From Vigna angularis (lineage: Eukaryota; Streptophyta; Magnoliopsida; Fabales; Fabaceae), in the NCBI RefSeq assembly GCF_016808095.1, contig NC_068977.1, forward strand, positions 6,570,479-6,634,478: a DNA stretch of 64,000 nt. Direction: 5' to 3'. A model generated the notes under the pieces. It was not told the DNA's origin. It saw only the letters and a list, made by a program, of their open reading frames with translations, and made no database searches. Positions 40,786 through 52,356 of this stretch are shown here, piece after piece. Numbering within the stretch: the first letter of the stretch is position 1; every line of letters starts with the position of its first letter. The translations under genes were made by a program, and so were the position numbers.

Positions 40786-42375
40786 ATTATATATATATAT
40801 ATATGATGACTTAGTAAAATAAATCTATGTACACAGTGGTTCAACCTTATAAGTTTGATATTCATGTTTTTTTTTTTGTATTTTAAATTTCTCCTGCTTT
40901 TGTTGAAACAAAGTATATGAAAATTCAAGTGTAATCTTCCCCATATGATCACCAGTTCTAGGTTGTCACTAAAATTCTTTTTCAGCCCAAAGAAGCATTT
41001 TTCCTTTATTAGAAGAAAGTCTTAAACAATCCAATACTAGTGAGATATTTGGTTTGTACTAAGCCAAATTCGCATTAATGGTGAGAAAATAGTCCGGGAA
41101 ACGAATTATGAGAATTTGCATTGTTAAGAAACCCTTATTTTTATTATGCATGAAAATTTATAATTAAATTAAATTTTTAAAATATGTTATTATTTGTTTT
41201 ATAATAAACATGTGGAATATTGGTTGAGGCAAGACTAATGAATTAATCATCAAAGAGAAAAAAAATGAAATAAAAGAACTATGTATTTAGTTTATGATTT
41301 TTGTTTTGATTCGTTGAATTTTAAAAAATATACATTTCAGTTTACAATTTTAAAAACATGCATTCTAATTTTCTAGATATTTAACGAACTAAATGATTTT
41401 TGAAAAACATATTTTTAATCTATAAAACTGTTTTAAATGCGTATTTTTTTTTAAATTGAAAAGATTAAATATTTAAAAAAATTAGAGAATCAAAATAATA
41501 TTTATTTCAAATTTTAGATAAATCAAAATTCAAATGGATAAAGCAAACCCCAAAACATTTATGTATTTGGCAAAAACTCATCCAATATGAAATTACTTAG
41601 TGAGACATATCCATGCATGCATTCACGAAAAAAACGTTTTACGGTTGTAGTCATCATAAAAGGAATTTTCATGATTCGTTTACCTTTTTAATAATTTTTT
41701 TATAAAAATGAACTAAATAAAATTGAAAGAAAAAAATAATATCAAACTCTCAAGGTTTAATGGATTATTGATGTGGACAGAAATAAATAATTAATAAATT
41801 ATTCAAATTGATAAATTAGTTACTAATATTAAATATAATAACTATGAATTATTTGACTTTTAAAATTTAATTATGATTAAAATAAATAAATAATAACTTT
41901 TATTGGAATGTATAATTCAAAATATATTTTTGAATTTAGAAATAATTTAAATATTTATTAATTATATCCATAAATGTGAAACAGTCATCTGGCCAAATCT
42001 ATATGGTGCAAGAAAATAGTATTGTAAATTAGGTCAACACAAACGATTCATTCACAAGATATTGTGTAAATGTATTAGTTTTAGGTGCATCCAATCACTC
42101 TTAAACTAAATTTATACATATTTTTTGACCAAAAACTTTATTAAAGTCATGCAAAAATACCTTTCACAAAAAATATCAAGGTTATACTAGTGTAAAATTT
42201 TGTCTAAAGTTTTGTCTAAAATTTTGTCTGTCTCATTAAAAGTATTTTACATATTATTTGTTAAGAAGGATATTTTACATTTTTTATAAAGTACAATGAA
42301 AATATACATTTATTTTAAAAATAAATTAAAGACAAAAATATATTTAACTATAATTTTAATATTGTTAATTAAAAC
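40786..42375. other. Intergenic region 3' of the pectinesterase gene
   Basis: AT-rich, no supported gene. A short (TA)n run at 40785-40803 starts right after the pectinesterase stop codon. Confidence 0.5.
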
Positions 42376-42771
42376 TGTATCGTATAAAATATTGACTGAG
42401 TGGTTATGAACAACCAACCGGATTTCTAGGTAATCTGTTTATATCTTATTCTATTTATATTTTATTGGGCTTATATCAGCTCAGGATCCATGAGGTAAAT
42501 TATAAATACAAAGCCAAGGCCGAAAGCCAGGTAAGTTCCACTTACGCATTATTTACTCTACGTTACTCTCAAATACTCAATAGTGATAATCATTCACTAA
42601 ATATTCAACTAAGAGCCGAGGCTCTTCAAATCACACGCCTAACTTGAGCGTCGGAGTATCTTTTGCAGGTACATCCTCCCTCGTCAAGAAGGAGACCGAT
42701 CGGTTTGTGCCAACACCGATCGGCCAATACCAGGAGTTTGGAAGTGAGCGAGCGGTTTAGACACATCAGCA
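42376..42771 (+). repeat. Solo LTR-like repeat (copy A3)
   Basis: It runs from TGTATCGTATAAAAT to ACACATCAGCA and is the fuller counterpart of 78-456. It has ACTTGAGCGTCGGAG and CTTTTGCAGGTAC near its 3' part. No coding region of its own follows. It sits about 170 bp left of the copia element. Confidence 0.65.
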
Positions 42772-42939
42772 GGTTCAGCCTATGGATCATTGTGAAAACT
42801 GGTGCTTAGTAAAATGTTCGTGCAATTGTGAGTAAGGATATAAATTTCAATGTTTAAGTTATATTTTGGAGGTAATCGAAGTGCAGTAACAATTTTACTT
42901 ATTTTTGTTATAAACACCAATATATATATAGTATATATA

Positions 42940-43162
42940 TGTTAAGATATTTATCCTATTTTATCATCATTATAGTGTGTCAAGAGTTACCCTATTTATC
43001 ATGATTATATTGTGTCTAGGATTACCCTATTTATCATGATTATATTGTGTCTAGGGTTACCCTATTTATCATGTACTTGTGTATCAATTTATTCTTATAA
43101 ATAGAATATTGTGAGAGAGATCAATTAAGCCCTCTAGAATTATTTTACAGTTTCAATCTTAA
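42940..43162 (+). repeat. 5' LTR of the copia element
   Basis: 223 bp, paired with 47491-47713. It contains a TATAAATAG promoter motif at about 43096 and three near-identical internal CTATTTATCATGATTATATT units. Confidence 0.9.
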
Positions 43163-43164
43163 GT

Positions 43165-43176
43165 TGGTATCAGAGC
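43165..43176 (+). promoter_or_regulatory. Primer-binding site (initiator tRNA-Met)
   Basis: TGGTATCAGAGC lies 2 bp after the LTR, the standard site for reverse-transcription priming in plant copia elements. Confidence 0.9.
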
Positions 43177-43377
43177 GGGTCGATCCCGCTCTGGTTTTTG
43201 TCTCGTAATATATATCTGTCTAGCGCCACAGTTCTTCGTCGTCCGCCACCGTCCGCCGCTGCCCGCTGTCGGCCACCATCGCCGCTGGCCACCATCGTCC
43301 ATCACTGTCACAGTTTCCTTCGTCTAAACCCTTAGGGTTTTCTTGTTCCTCGCTAGTACTATTCTTCTTCTTTAGAA

Positions 43378-46300
43378 ATGGCGTCTGGCAATACTCTTTC
43401 CTTCTTTAGAAGTCCATCAATTACCTTCGAGAAGCTAAATGGAAAAAATTATCTATCATGGTCTGCTGCCGTTGAAATGTGGTTCCTTGGCCAAGGGCAT
43501 TATGACCACCTTGAGCGAGATGGAAGCCATGTGCCTACTAAAAAAGCTGATCAATGGAAACAAGCAGATTTCCAGTTGTGTGCCCTGTTATGGCAATCAG
43601 TGGAACCCAAACTTCTTATATCTTTAGGGCTTTCAAAACTTGTCACTCCTTTTGGAAGAAAGCTCAAAGCATTTATGCCAACGATATTCAACGTCTCTAT
43701 GACACTACGAACAAGCTTGCATCTCTTAAAATGGCAGACCATGATATGGTGTCCTTCATAGCTGAAGCTCAATCTGCTGTCGAAGAACTTAGGATGTTTT
43801 TGGAAGTAGATCCATTAGAGGATATAAAAAAGAAACTAGACAAATTTTACATGGTGTTGATCCTTCGTGCCCTACATCCCGATTTTCATCATCTCAGAGA
43901 TCAACTTCTAACTAGTCATGAGGTCCCCTCTATGGAAACATTGACCACTCGCCTTCTGCGTGTCCCAGTACCTCAAACTCAAGAAGCACATGAACCAATG
44001 TAACCATCTGTCATTGTTGCCACACGAGAAAGAGGAGGACGTGACACTAAAGGAGGAGGATGAGGAGGTCAGGGACGCCCTCAATGCACATACTATAAAA
44101 GGATGGGTCATACTCAAGAGAATTGCTACTCCTTACATGATTTTCCTTCCAAAACCGCCAATATTTCGAAGACTGAAACTTCCACTTCGAAGACTGAAAC
44201 TTCCACTTCTATGTTTTCTGAGGATGAATATCAAGAGTATTTAAGGTTAAAGTCTAACAGCTTGGCACAACCATCTCAATCTCCCAATACATCAACAGCC
44301 TGCGTTTCTCAATCTATGGAAGGTCAAAATTCATGGGTAATTGACTCAGGTGCTTCTGATCACATTTCTGGTAATACCTCTTTGTTCTCATCTATTTTCT
44401 TTCGAGAAAAACCTCATTTCATAACCCTTGCAAATGGATCTAAAACTTTTTCTAAAGGAGTCGGTCATGTTTCTTTGTCTCCCTCCCTCAATCTCAACTC
44501 AGTCATTTTTGTCCCTAATTGTCCTTTTAATTTAATTTTCTTAAGCTAGTTGACTAAAATGTTAAATTGTTCAATAACCTTTGATCATAAATCTTTTGTT
44601 ATACAGGAGCGTGGTTCAGGGAGACAGATTGAAGAAAGATATGAAGCTAGCGGATTATATCATTTTGGATCTCGTCCAAGGGTGTCCTATTTTGCTGCTT
44701 CTAATCCTAAAGTGCTACATGATCGACTTGGCCATTCTCATTTTTCCAAATTAAAAAAGATGTGTCCTGAACTTAGTGGTCTCCAAACCTTAGAATGTGA
44801 GTCATGTCAATTAGGAAAACATGTTAGATCTTCCTTTCCTAAAAGGTCTCAATCAATATGTAATTCTAGTTTTTCCATCATCCATTCTGATATATGGGGA
44901 CCTAGTCGTATCTCCTCCTTTGGTTTTAGATATTTTGTTACCTTTATTGATGAATAATCAAGATGTACTTGGGTTTATCTTATGAAAAATTGTTCTGAAT
45001 TGTTAGTTATCTTTACATTCTTTTTGAATGAAATCAAGAATCAATTTGGTCAAGTAATCAAAATATTAAGAAGTGATAATGCAAAAGAGTATTTCTCATC
45101 CTCCTTTTTTTCCATCTTGAGTTCCCATGGTATCTTACATCAGTCTACTTGTCCTCATACACCACAACAAAATGGTATAGCAGAACGAAAAAATAGACAC
45201 TTGGTTGAAACTGCTCGTACCTTTTTGCTTGGTGCCCATATTCCTGTTCATCACTAGGGGATGCCATCTTAACTGCATGTTATCTTATTAATAGGATGCC
45301 CTCCTCCTCTCTTGATAATAAAGTCCCTTTCTTCATTTTGTTTCCTAATGATCCTCTCTTTCATACATCTCCCCGAGTGTTTGGCTGTGTATGTTTTGTT
45401 TATGACATGTCTCCAGGTCTAGACAAACTCTCCGTTCGCGCTCTCAAATGTGTCTTCTTAGGCTATTCTCGACTTCAAAAAGGATATCGGTGTTACTCTC
45501 CTAAAACTAAGAAGTATTACATGTCTGTCAATGTCACATTCTTTGAACAGACTCCTTACTTCTCTTCACCTGTTCAGGATGTTTCTATCCTCCAGCAGGT
45601 CCTTCCTATTCCAATGGCTGAGTCCAATAGCTCCACTGTCTCTATCATTCCAAGTCTTGATCACAATCCTTCTACACCTGTTTCTCCACATATTGAGATC
45701 ATCCCACACAGGGCCCCAATGGATAGTCGACCTCCCCAAGACAATGGTGAATCTCCTACTTCAGATTCTTCTCCCTCGTCACCTCCTCCCACGCCTCCTA
45801 GTGCAAATGATTCAGCATGGCCTATTGCCCTCAGAAAAGGTACTCGTTCCACTCGAAACCCTCATCCCATTTATAATTTTCTAAGCTATCATTGATTGTC
45901 GCCCTCCTATTTTTCTCTTTTATCCTCAGTGTCCTCTGTTGTTATACCCAAGAATGTGAAAGAATCACTTGATCATCCTGGATGGCGACAAGCTATGATT
46001 GCAGAAATGCAGGCTCTTGACCACAGTAATACTTGGGAGCTGGTGCCCCTTCCCCCAGGAAAAAAGGCGGTTGGTTATCGATGAGTGTATGCAGTTAAAG
46101 TTGGCCCTGATTGTGAAATTGATCGGCTCAAAGTTCGGCTTGTTGCAAAAGGTTACACTTAGGTTTATGGTCTTGATTATTGTGACACTTTCTCACCTGT
46201 AGCCAAGATGACTATTATTCGTCTCTTCTTTGCCATGGCAATCATTCCTCACTGGCCACTTCATCAATTGGATATCAAGAATGCCTTCCTACATGGTGAT

Positions 46301-47483
46301 CTTGTGGAAGAAGTTTATATGGAGCAACCTCCTGGGTTTGTTGCTCAGGGGGAGTCTGGTATGGTATGCAAATTGCATCGATCTCTATATGGCCTCAAGC
46401 AATCCCCACGTGCTTGGTTTGGAAAGTTTAGCTCCATTGTTCAAAAATTTTGGCTAAAACGTAGTGAAGCAGACCATTCAGTTTTTTATTGTCATTCTTC
46501 TCTCGGGAAATGTGTTTACTTAATAGTATATGTTGATGATATTATCATTACAAGAAATGATGTTGTTGGACTATCTCAACTAAAAGAGTACTTGTGTAGA
46601 CATTTTCAAACCAAGGATCTTGGAAGTCTCAAATACTTCTTAGGCATTGAAGTAGCGCAATCAAAAGATGGAGTTGTAATCTCCCAAAGGAAGTATGCTT
46701 GATATATTACAAGAAACATGCATGATTGATTGTAGACCAGTAGACAGTCCCATGGACCCAAACCAGAAATTAAGGACAGAAGAAAGTGAATTATTCTCCG
46801 ATCCAAAGAGGTATAGGAGGCTGGTTAGAAAAATGATTTATCTCACTATTACAAGGCCAGATCTATCCTCTGCAGTTGGAGTGGTTAGTCAGTTCATGCA
46901 GGCTCCATGTGTTGACCATTGGAATGCTCTCATTCGCATTCTAAGGTATGTAAAGAAGGCTCCCGGGCAAGGATTGTTATATGAAGATAAAGGAAGCATT
47001 CAGGTCTCTGGGTATTGTGATGCAGATTGGGCAGGTTCACCTATTGATAGACGGTCTACTACAGGATATTGTGTTTTTCTGGGAGGAAACATTATTTCAT
47101 GGAAAAGTAAGAAACAGAATGTAGTAGTTTGATCAACCGCGGAAGCCGAGTATATGGCAATGGCATCACTAACATGTGAACTTATATGGGTGAAACAATT
47201 CCTTCAAGAGGTTAAATTTTGTGACATCCATACTATGAAGATGTATTGCGACAATCAAGTTGTTCTCCACATAGCATCAAATTCAGTGTTTCACGAGAGG
47301 ACTAAACATATAGAAATTGATTGTCATTTTGTTCGTGAAAAGTTGTTGACTAAAGAAATATGTACTGAGTTTATTGGGTCAAACGATCAACTCGCAGATG
47401 TATTGACCAAGTCATTAAGGGGTCCTCGGATTGAATTTATTTGTTCCAAGTTTGGTACATACAATTTGTATGCTCCAGCTTGA
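43378..47483 (+). pseudogene. Copia gag-pol polyprotein, broken
   Basis: Parts in order: gag from the ATG at 43378 (MASGNTLSFFRS); a degenerate CCHC knuckle near 44085 whose second Cys is Tyr; protease with WVIDSGASDHISG (about 44335); GAG-pre-integrase with HDRLGHSHFSKL (about 44720); integrase core (about 44880-45260) with HTPQQNGIAERKNR; reverse transcriptase (about 46010-46700) with NAFLHGDLVEEVYMEQPP and YVDDI; RNase H (to 47483) with SGYCDADWAGS and a broken STAEAEY site. In-frame stops are seen at 44547, 44955, 45255, 45893, 46082, 46160 and 47130. There is one after the gag part at 44001, and frame changes near 43630, 45270 and 46690. No working polyprotein can be made. Confidence 0.88.
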
Positions 47484-47490
47484 GGGAGAG

Positions 47491-47713
47491 TGTTAGGATA
47501 TTTATCCTATTTTATCTTTATTATAGTGTGTCAAGGGTTATCCTATTTATCATGATTATATTGTGTCTAAGATTACCTTATTTATCATGATTATATTGTG
47601 TCTAGGGTTACCCTATCTATCATGTACTTGTGTATCAATTTATTCTTATAAATAGAAGATTGTGAGAGGGATCAATTAAGCCCTCTAAAATTATTTTACA
47701 GTTTCAATCTTAA
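47491..47713 (+). repeat. 3' LTR of the copia element
   Basis: 223 bp, paired with 42940-43162, preceded by the polypurine tract at about 47480-47490. Confidence 0.9.
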
Positions 47714-50025
47714 GTATATATAATACCGAAGCTGGGAATGATGGTTAGACAAAAAATATGAAAATATCTAGATTCTTTTATAATGTTCATTCGATGTTGG
47801 GAATGAAATGAGTTCGGCAATCCTTACGTTGCTTTATGATGCAGTATAATTGGTTGTTTAAGTAGTTTAAGTCATGTAATATATTTCTCTGGTAGTTGAT
47901 GGAGGAAGTTTATCCTGTTGCAGTATTTATGTTTTTTTTTTTAGTTTATGAGTGGTTATTTAATTGATAAATTTTTAGATATTTGCTTTGAGAGTAGACA
48001 TATATACAAAATTATGGTGTAGGGTTTTATGGATTGAGTTTAAGTCTATAATTGGTTGTTCTAGTAGTAAAAATATGTAGTGGTAATGGAGTAAATGATG
48101 ATTTTTTTTTTAATTTTTGAAGTATGGTACAGATTGAAGAAATAGGAAATGTTTTTTTTATTTGTTGCAGAGGTGCGTACATAACAAAATAGTACCATTA
48201 GGTTTTTGTTTCGTTTCTTTTATATAGCTTATATTATATAATATTCTCATATTATATAGAGAGGTATTTTAAATATTAGATAAGTTATATCACGTAATAT
48301 TAGTATAAAGTAATTGTGTTTTAAATTATATAAGCTATATTATGTAATATTAGTATAAGGTAATTGTGTTTGGAAATTAAGGAAACAAAAGTGTGGGTTA
48401 GGTATGATGTAAGACTTTTGGATGCATTGAACATCATATAAATTTCATTATCAGATAATGGATATTGAAATTTTGTTCAATTGTAAGGAAGAAAACATTG
48501 CTTTCAATTTTCTTCTAATATTTGCATGTTATTTTTTAATGCAAGTTTGTAAAAGACCAATGAATAAGAAAGAATTAGCAAAAAAATGAGGAAGACATTA
48601 TAGAAACATATTCAAATTCTATAACCGCGAGACTAAACTAAAGGTGAGTAAAAACCAACATTGATCAATGGTTCCAATGTCCCATGCAGTATCAAATGTT
48701 GCCAATGTCTTAATTATACTATAAAAAATTAAGTTTCTCTTGCTCAGAAAGAGGCTTTCAAAACCAAAAGTTCATTTGAAAATTGAAACAAACAGTTATG
48801 TGTGAATTTGGTTCATGTTTCTATGTAAATGCACTCTTATTAGTGATTGTATTAATTAGGATCCATCATGTTTTCCTTGCCGACTTCAGCAATACAAGTA
48901 GTAGAAATGAAGTTTCTTGCTCAACGAAGGGATCTTCAGGTTTAATTTCCCTATAAATCTAATAATAGATAATACTTTATATTTCTAGATAAGCCACACA
49001 TACTTATAATAATTTTATGTTATTATTCTTTTGTTGGTGTTTTGTTTAAGGGCTAGAAATATGAAATGAAGAAATGCTTATTGTATTTTAAGTTAGAATT
49101 AGCGCCACCAATTAAAACTTTAACTTGTCAAAGATCAGGTGTGAATTTGACATTGTTATGCATGTTTAGGTGTCTGCAGGATGGGATGAAAAAAGCTCTT
49201 TTCTCTATAACACATGATTATAATATTACTCATCTTGGGACTTGTGTCATGATTCTAATTCTATAGTTTTTTAAACATATATGGGATTTGACCAGAACAA
49301 ACAAACAGTTGGGTTCATGCCTCGTGGCTTAGTTGAGTTGCATTGGCACCATGTAGGTTGGTAGGTTTAAACTCCAAACTAAGTTGTCAAATATTTTTAA
49401 TTTTGGCGATACCTAACTGTCTAGGCTTCATATTTGAAGTGGAATGCGGTATAGGATGGACTTAAAAGAATCTTATTGATTAATTACCAATTGCTAGTTT
49501 TAAAATTTCAACTATAAAACAAGAAAATGTTCCCTTTTTATTCTATTTTGGAAAAAATATGTAAACCTAAAATGATTCGTCTAAAGTTACTCTAAGGTGA
49601 GTATATCAAATTTTTTTTCTTTAGTGATCTAAGGTGAGTATATCAAAAAGTAAATAAGTAAGGACTTTAAACAAATGTTTTGCACAAATAGGTTAATTTT
49701 GAAAATTACATTAATTTTAAAGTGCATAATATTTTTTAATAGAGGTTTTTAATTTTATTTATATAAGAAACTTAAAATACAACAAATTTATTTAAATTTT
49801 ATTTGTTGACTATAACAAATTTATTTAAGTTTTTTGGAGGTTTGAAACCTCTTTTATTTATAATTATCCACCTACATTCAAAATTTCTTTATTTAATGAA
49901 ATATGTTTTTCATAGTAAAACATAAATAAAATTATAAAGTACACAAAAATTAATTAAAATTAATTTTATTGATGATTTAAAATAAATTACATTCATTGAC
50001 AATTACAATGTAAATATAAAAATAC
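47714..50025. other. Intergenic region
   Basis: AT-rich, no supported gene. A tRNA-like SINE candidate lies at 49312-49480. Confidence 0.5.
49312..49480 (+). mobile_element. Possible tRNA-derived SINE fragment
   Basis: The part TGCCTCGTGGCTTAGTTGAG followed about 30 bp later by GGTAGGTTTAAACTCC resembles the A-box/B-box layout of tRNA-derived plant SINEs. The B box is degenerate, and no poly-A tail or target duplication was found. Confidence 0.3.
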
Positions 50026-50029
50026 ATTC

Positions 50030-50120
50030 ATTGACACTTTAAAATACAATTTGATTCCAAGAGTATGCCCAACAAGTCATTGTTAGTAGACTTCTGTCCA
50101 TTGCTTTCAACCTTTAGTTG
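50030..50120 (-). pseudogene. Possible cytochrome P450 (CYP72-type) gene fragment
   Basis: Minus-strand translation gives STNNDLLGILLESN, which resembles the segment following the variable loop in CYP72A-type P450s. Only about 25 residues are recognisable, so this is a weak call. It follows the TPR fragment in the same frame and orientation. Confidence 0.4.
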
Positions 50121-50224
50121 ATGCTTACGGTGATGAAGACAAGCTTCTGTGAGGATCATATTTGGAATGAAGACAAGCTTTTGAAAGACTACGATGACAA
50201 AATTCATGCACAATGTTTTTTTTA

Positions 50225-50485
50225 AGGAAGACACATTTTTGTCAAGACTAATTGCCTTGGTACAATCGGCCTCAACTTGAAGATAACTGGATAAACAGAG
50301 GAAACAAATCAATATTTTGTCTGACACTTTCAAAAAACGGCGAGAAGAAAACACTACCTTCCATGTTCTAGATACGCTTGAGCCCTATTACTATAGTACG
50401 TTGCATTATCACTACAGAGTTTGATAGCTTCTGTGTAAAATCCAATGGCTTTCTGCCACTGCCTATCTTTATATGCTTGATTTCC
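50225..50485 (-). pseudogene. Fragment of a Toc64/OM64-type TPR gene
   Basis: Two exon pieces, 50485-50358 and 50286 to about 50225, are separated by a 71-bp intron with GT-AG borders. They encode GNQAYKDRQWQKAIGFYTEA, then ATYYSNRAQAYLE and then YLQVEADCTKAISLDKN. This is the start of the TPR domain found at the C-terminus of outer-envelope Toc64 / mitochondrial OM64 proteins. No amidase domain or remaining TPR units are present nearby. The retained intron shows DNA-level copying. It is a fragment, not a gene. Confidence 0.65.
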
Positions 50486-51236
50486 CTGACATTAGTAGCA
50501 AAACAATATAGAATAGAGGGTTTAGCTGAAAATATATGCAATACTCAGAATTAAACAGCACAAATTTCCATATTTGATTTAACAAATAATAAAAAAAATT
50601 CTCTTAAATGGACTAAAGTTTAAATTATATAAGTAAAGTCCACCTCTATTATTAAAATAGATAGTTAAACCTAAAACAAAGGATAATATATGGGACTGCA
50701 AAGGTAGAATTATAGCATCCCAAAGCAAAGTTTAAATCCACGTTTGACATTAATGAACTAATGAAAGTCATCATTTAGTTTACATAGTCTTGCAAAAGCT
50801 TGTCTTCATTCCAAAAGCTTGTAATGACTTCCTTCTGCACCTTTTTTTTTCCATTATTGATCCTCACAGGTAAGACTACTTGAATAGCTAAATGTGCAGC
50901 CTAAGGATTACCAACTCTAACATCGTTTGACACAAAATACTGCAGATGTTCAAGCAAGCATGATCATAACCATTGTTTATATATGTACATAATCAAGAGA
51001 AAGATATTAACAGCCAAAACTAGGAAGATAATTATCAAACAAGGTAACCAATACATTGCACATGCTTGATTAGTTTTATGAACTTACTCTTGAAAACAAC
51101 TGCTCTCACTTCTTACCATCAAAACTAATCAAATTTACCACCATTATTATCAAGAAGAACATCTAAGTTCGACAAAAGAACAGTCAAGAAGTAGGAAATA
51201 TCAACAACAATCAAAGCAAAAACTTACATACTTCTT

Positions 51237-51372
51237 GTCAGATGGCGTCACAAGTCGATCTTTTACACTTAGACCAGCAACAACTGCCATTATAGGATCC
51301 AAACACTTGAAGATGGTTCCTAAATTGAGCATCTTGCCAAGTTTGGGTTTTACGGGAACCATTGTCAATTTG
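51237..51372 (-). pseudogene. Fragment of a DExH-box RNA helicase gene
   Basis: Minus-strand translation reads [20 protein letters not shown] then [19 protein letters not shown] and SDKK. This is the helicase-associated region of plant DExH (DHX36/DExH3-5 type) helicases, which have KLGKML...LDP...VAGLSVRDPF. One exon only, ended by a GTATGT donor-like site. No motor domain is nearby. Confidence 0.65.
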
Positions 51373-51374
51373 TG

Positions 51375-51860
51375 CCTTGAAAATTAACAATCCAATCAAC
51401 AGTAACTCTAGAATAAATCAATATAACACTTTGAAAGTTAGAAGAATATTCTTTTCCTTGATAGTGAAAGAAGAAATAAAGACCATGGTGCAATAGTTTT
51501 TTTACCAAAAACTATTATATTTTCATTCCTGTCTAAGGCCTAAATAATCTTAAAATATTCAATAGCATTTTCAACCTGCAGAATAAAATTAATTGATTAC
51601 ATAATAAATTGAGTAAAAAATACAGATGCAGGATGCAAAATGTTATAAGTTCTACACATAAAATTCATTGGAAATATAAACATCAATTTAGGATGCATAA
51701 TTTTATAAGTTCTACAGATACAATTCATGGACAATATAAATAACAACCCTCGTATTTGAAAGCAAATCCAGAAACACGTTCAGTGAATTTTACCGATAGA
51801 GTCTTTGGTGACTGTAGAGCTTTAGATAAAAACTCAAAGATGGTTCCAAGTTGTAGAGTT
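51375..51860. other. Intergenic, with a 60-bp tandem repeat
   Basis: No gene is seen between the helicase fragment and the gypsy remnant. The block starting GGATGC at 51631 recurs at 51691. Confidence 0.5.
51631..51750. repeat. 60-bp tandem repeat, two units
   Basis: GGATGC...TTATAAGTTCTACA...ATTCAT is repeated at 51631 and 51691 with several substitutions. Confidence 0.75.
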
Positions 51861-51865
51861 TTTAT

Positions 51866-52350
51866 TTTCAAACACAACGACTGAGAAGCACTTGAGGACG
51901 GTACTTGGCGTATTGAGGGAGAAGGAGTTGTACGCTAAGTTATCTAAGTGTGAATTTTGGATGGAAGAAGTGCATTTCTTGGACCACGTGGTATCAGCCG
52001 GAGGTATTTCGGTGGATCCGGCAAAGGTACGAGCGGTCTTGGAGTGGGAAAGCCCACGATCGGTCACTGAAGTCCGAAAGTGTGAATTTTGGATGGAAGA
52101 AGTGCATTTCTTGGACCACGTGGTATCAGCCGGAGGTATTTCGGTGGATCCGGCAAAGGTACGAGCGGTCTTGGAGTGGGAAAGCCCACGATCGGTCACT
52201 GAAGTCTGAAGTTTCGTGGGGCTCGCGGGCTACTAGAGGCGGTTCATTGAGGGATTCTCAAAGATAGTAGCTCCGCTGACTCAGCTGACTAGGAAGGATC
52301 ACCCGTTCGCTTGGACCGATTGGTGTGAAGAGAGTTTCCAAGAGCTGAAG
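51866..52350 (+). pseudogene. Gypsy reverse-transcriptase 3' remnant with internal duplication
   Basis: It encodes the RT stretch [20 protein letters not shown], then [16 protein letters not shown], which appears twice because of an exact 132-bp tandem duplication. Beyond it the frame is broken, but the family end (the region reading APLTQLTRKDHPFAW) is still recognisable. The RT catalytic YVDD motif lies upstream and is absent. Confidence 0.85.
51947..52210 (+). repeat. 132-bp tandem duplication in gypsy RT
   Basis: The unit starting AAGTGTGAATTTTGG occurs twice, with TGAATTTTGG at 51951 and 52083. The copies look identical up to the final bases. The period is 44 codons, so the frame is kept. 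Confidence 0.95.
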
Positions 52351-52356
52351 CAGAAG

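Larger units (their letters stand above)
42940..47713 (+). mobile_element. Full-length Ty1/copia retrotransposon, defective
   Basis: Two LTRs of 223 bp (42940-43162 and 47491-47713) flank a gag-pol region. The LTRs start TGTTAAGATAT / TGTTAGGATAT and end ATCTTAA. A primer-binding site for initiator tRNA-Met follows the left LTR, and the purine tract TTGAGGGAGAG precedes the right one. By hand alignment the LTRs differ at about 11 of 223 positions, so the insertion is not recent. Both flanks carry GTATATATA, but the target was TA-rich and the true 5-bp duplication cannot be fixed. Confidence 0.9.

Noticed and set aside
47475..47720. A 9-bp target duplication for the copia element (GTATATATA on both sides)
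   Set aside because: Copia elements make 5-bp duplications and the site is a TA repeat, so the match is not informative.
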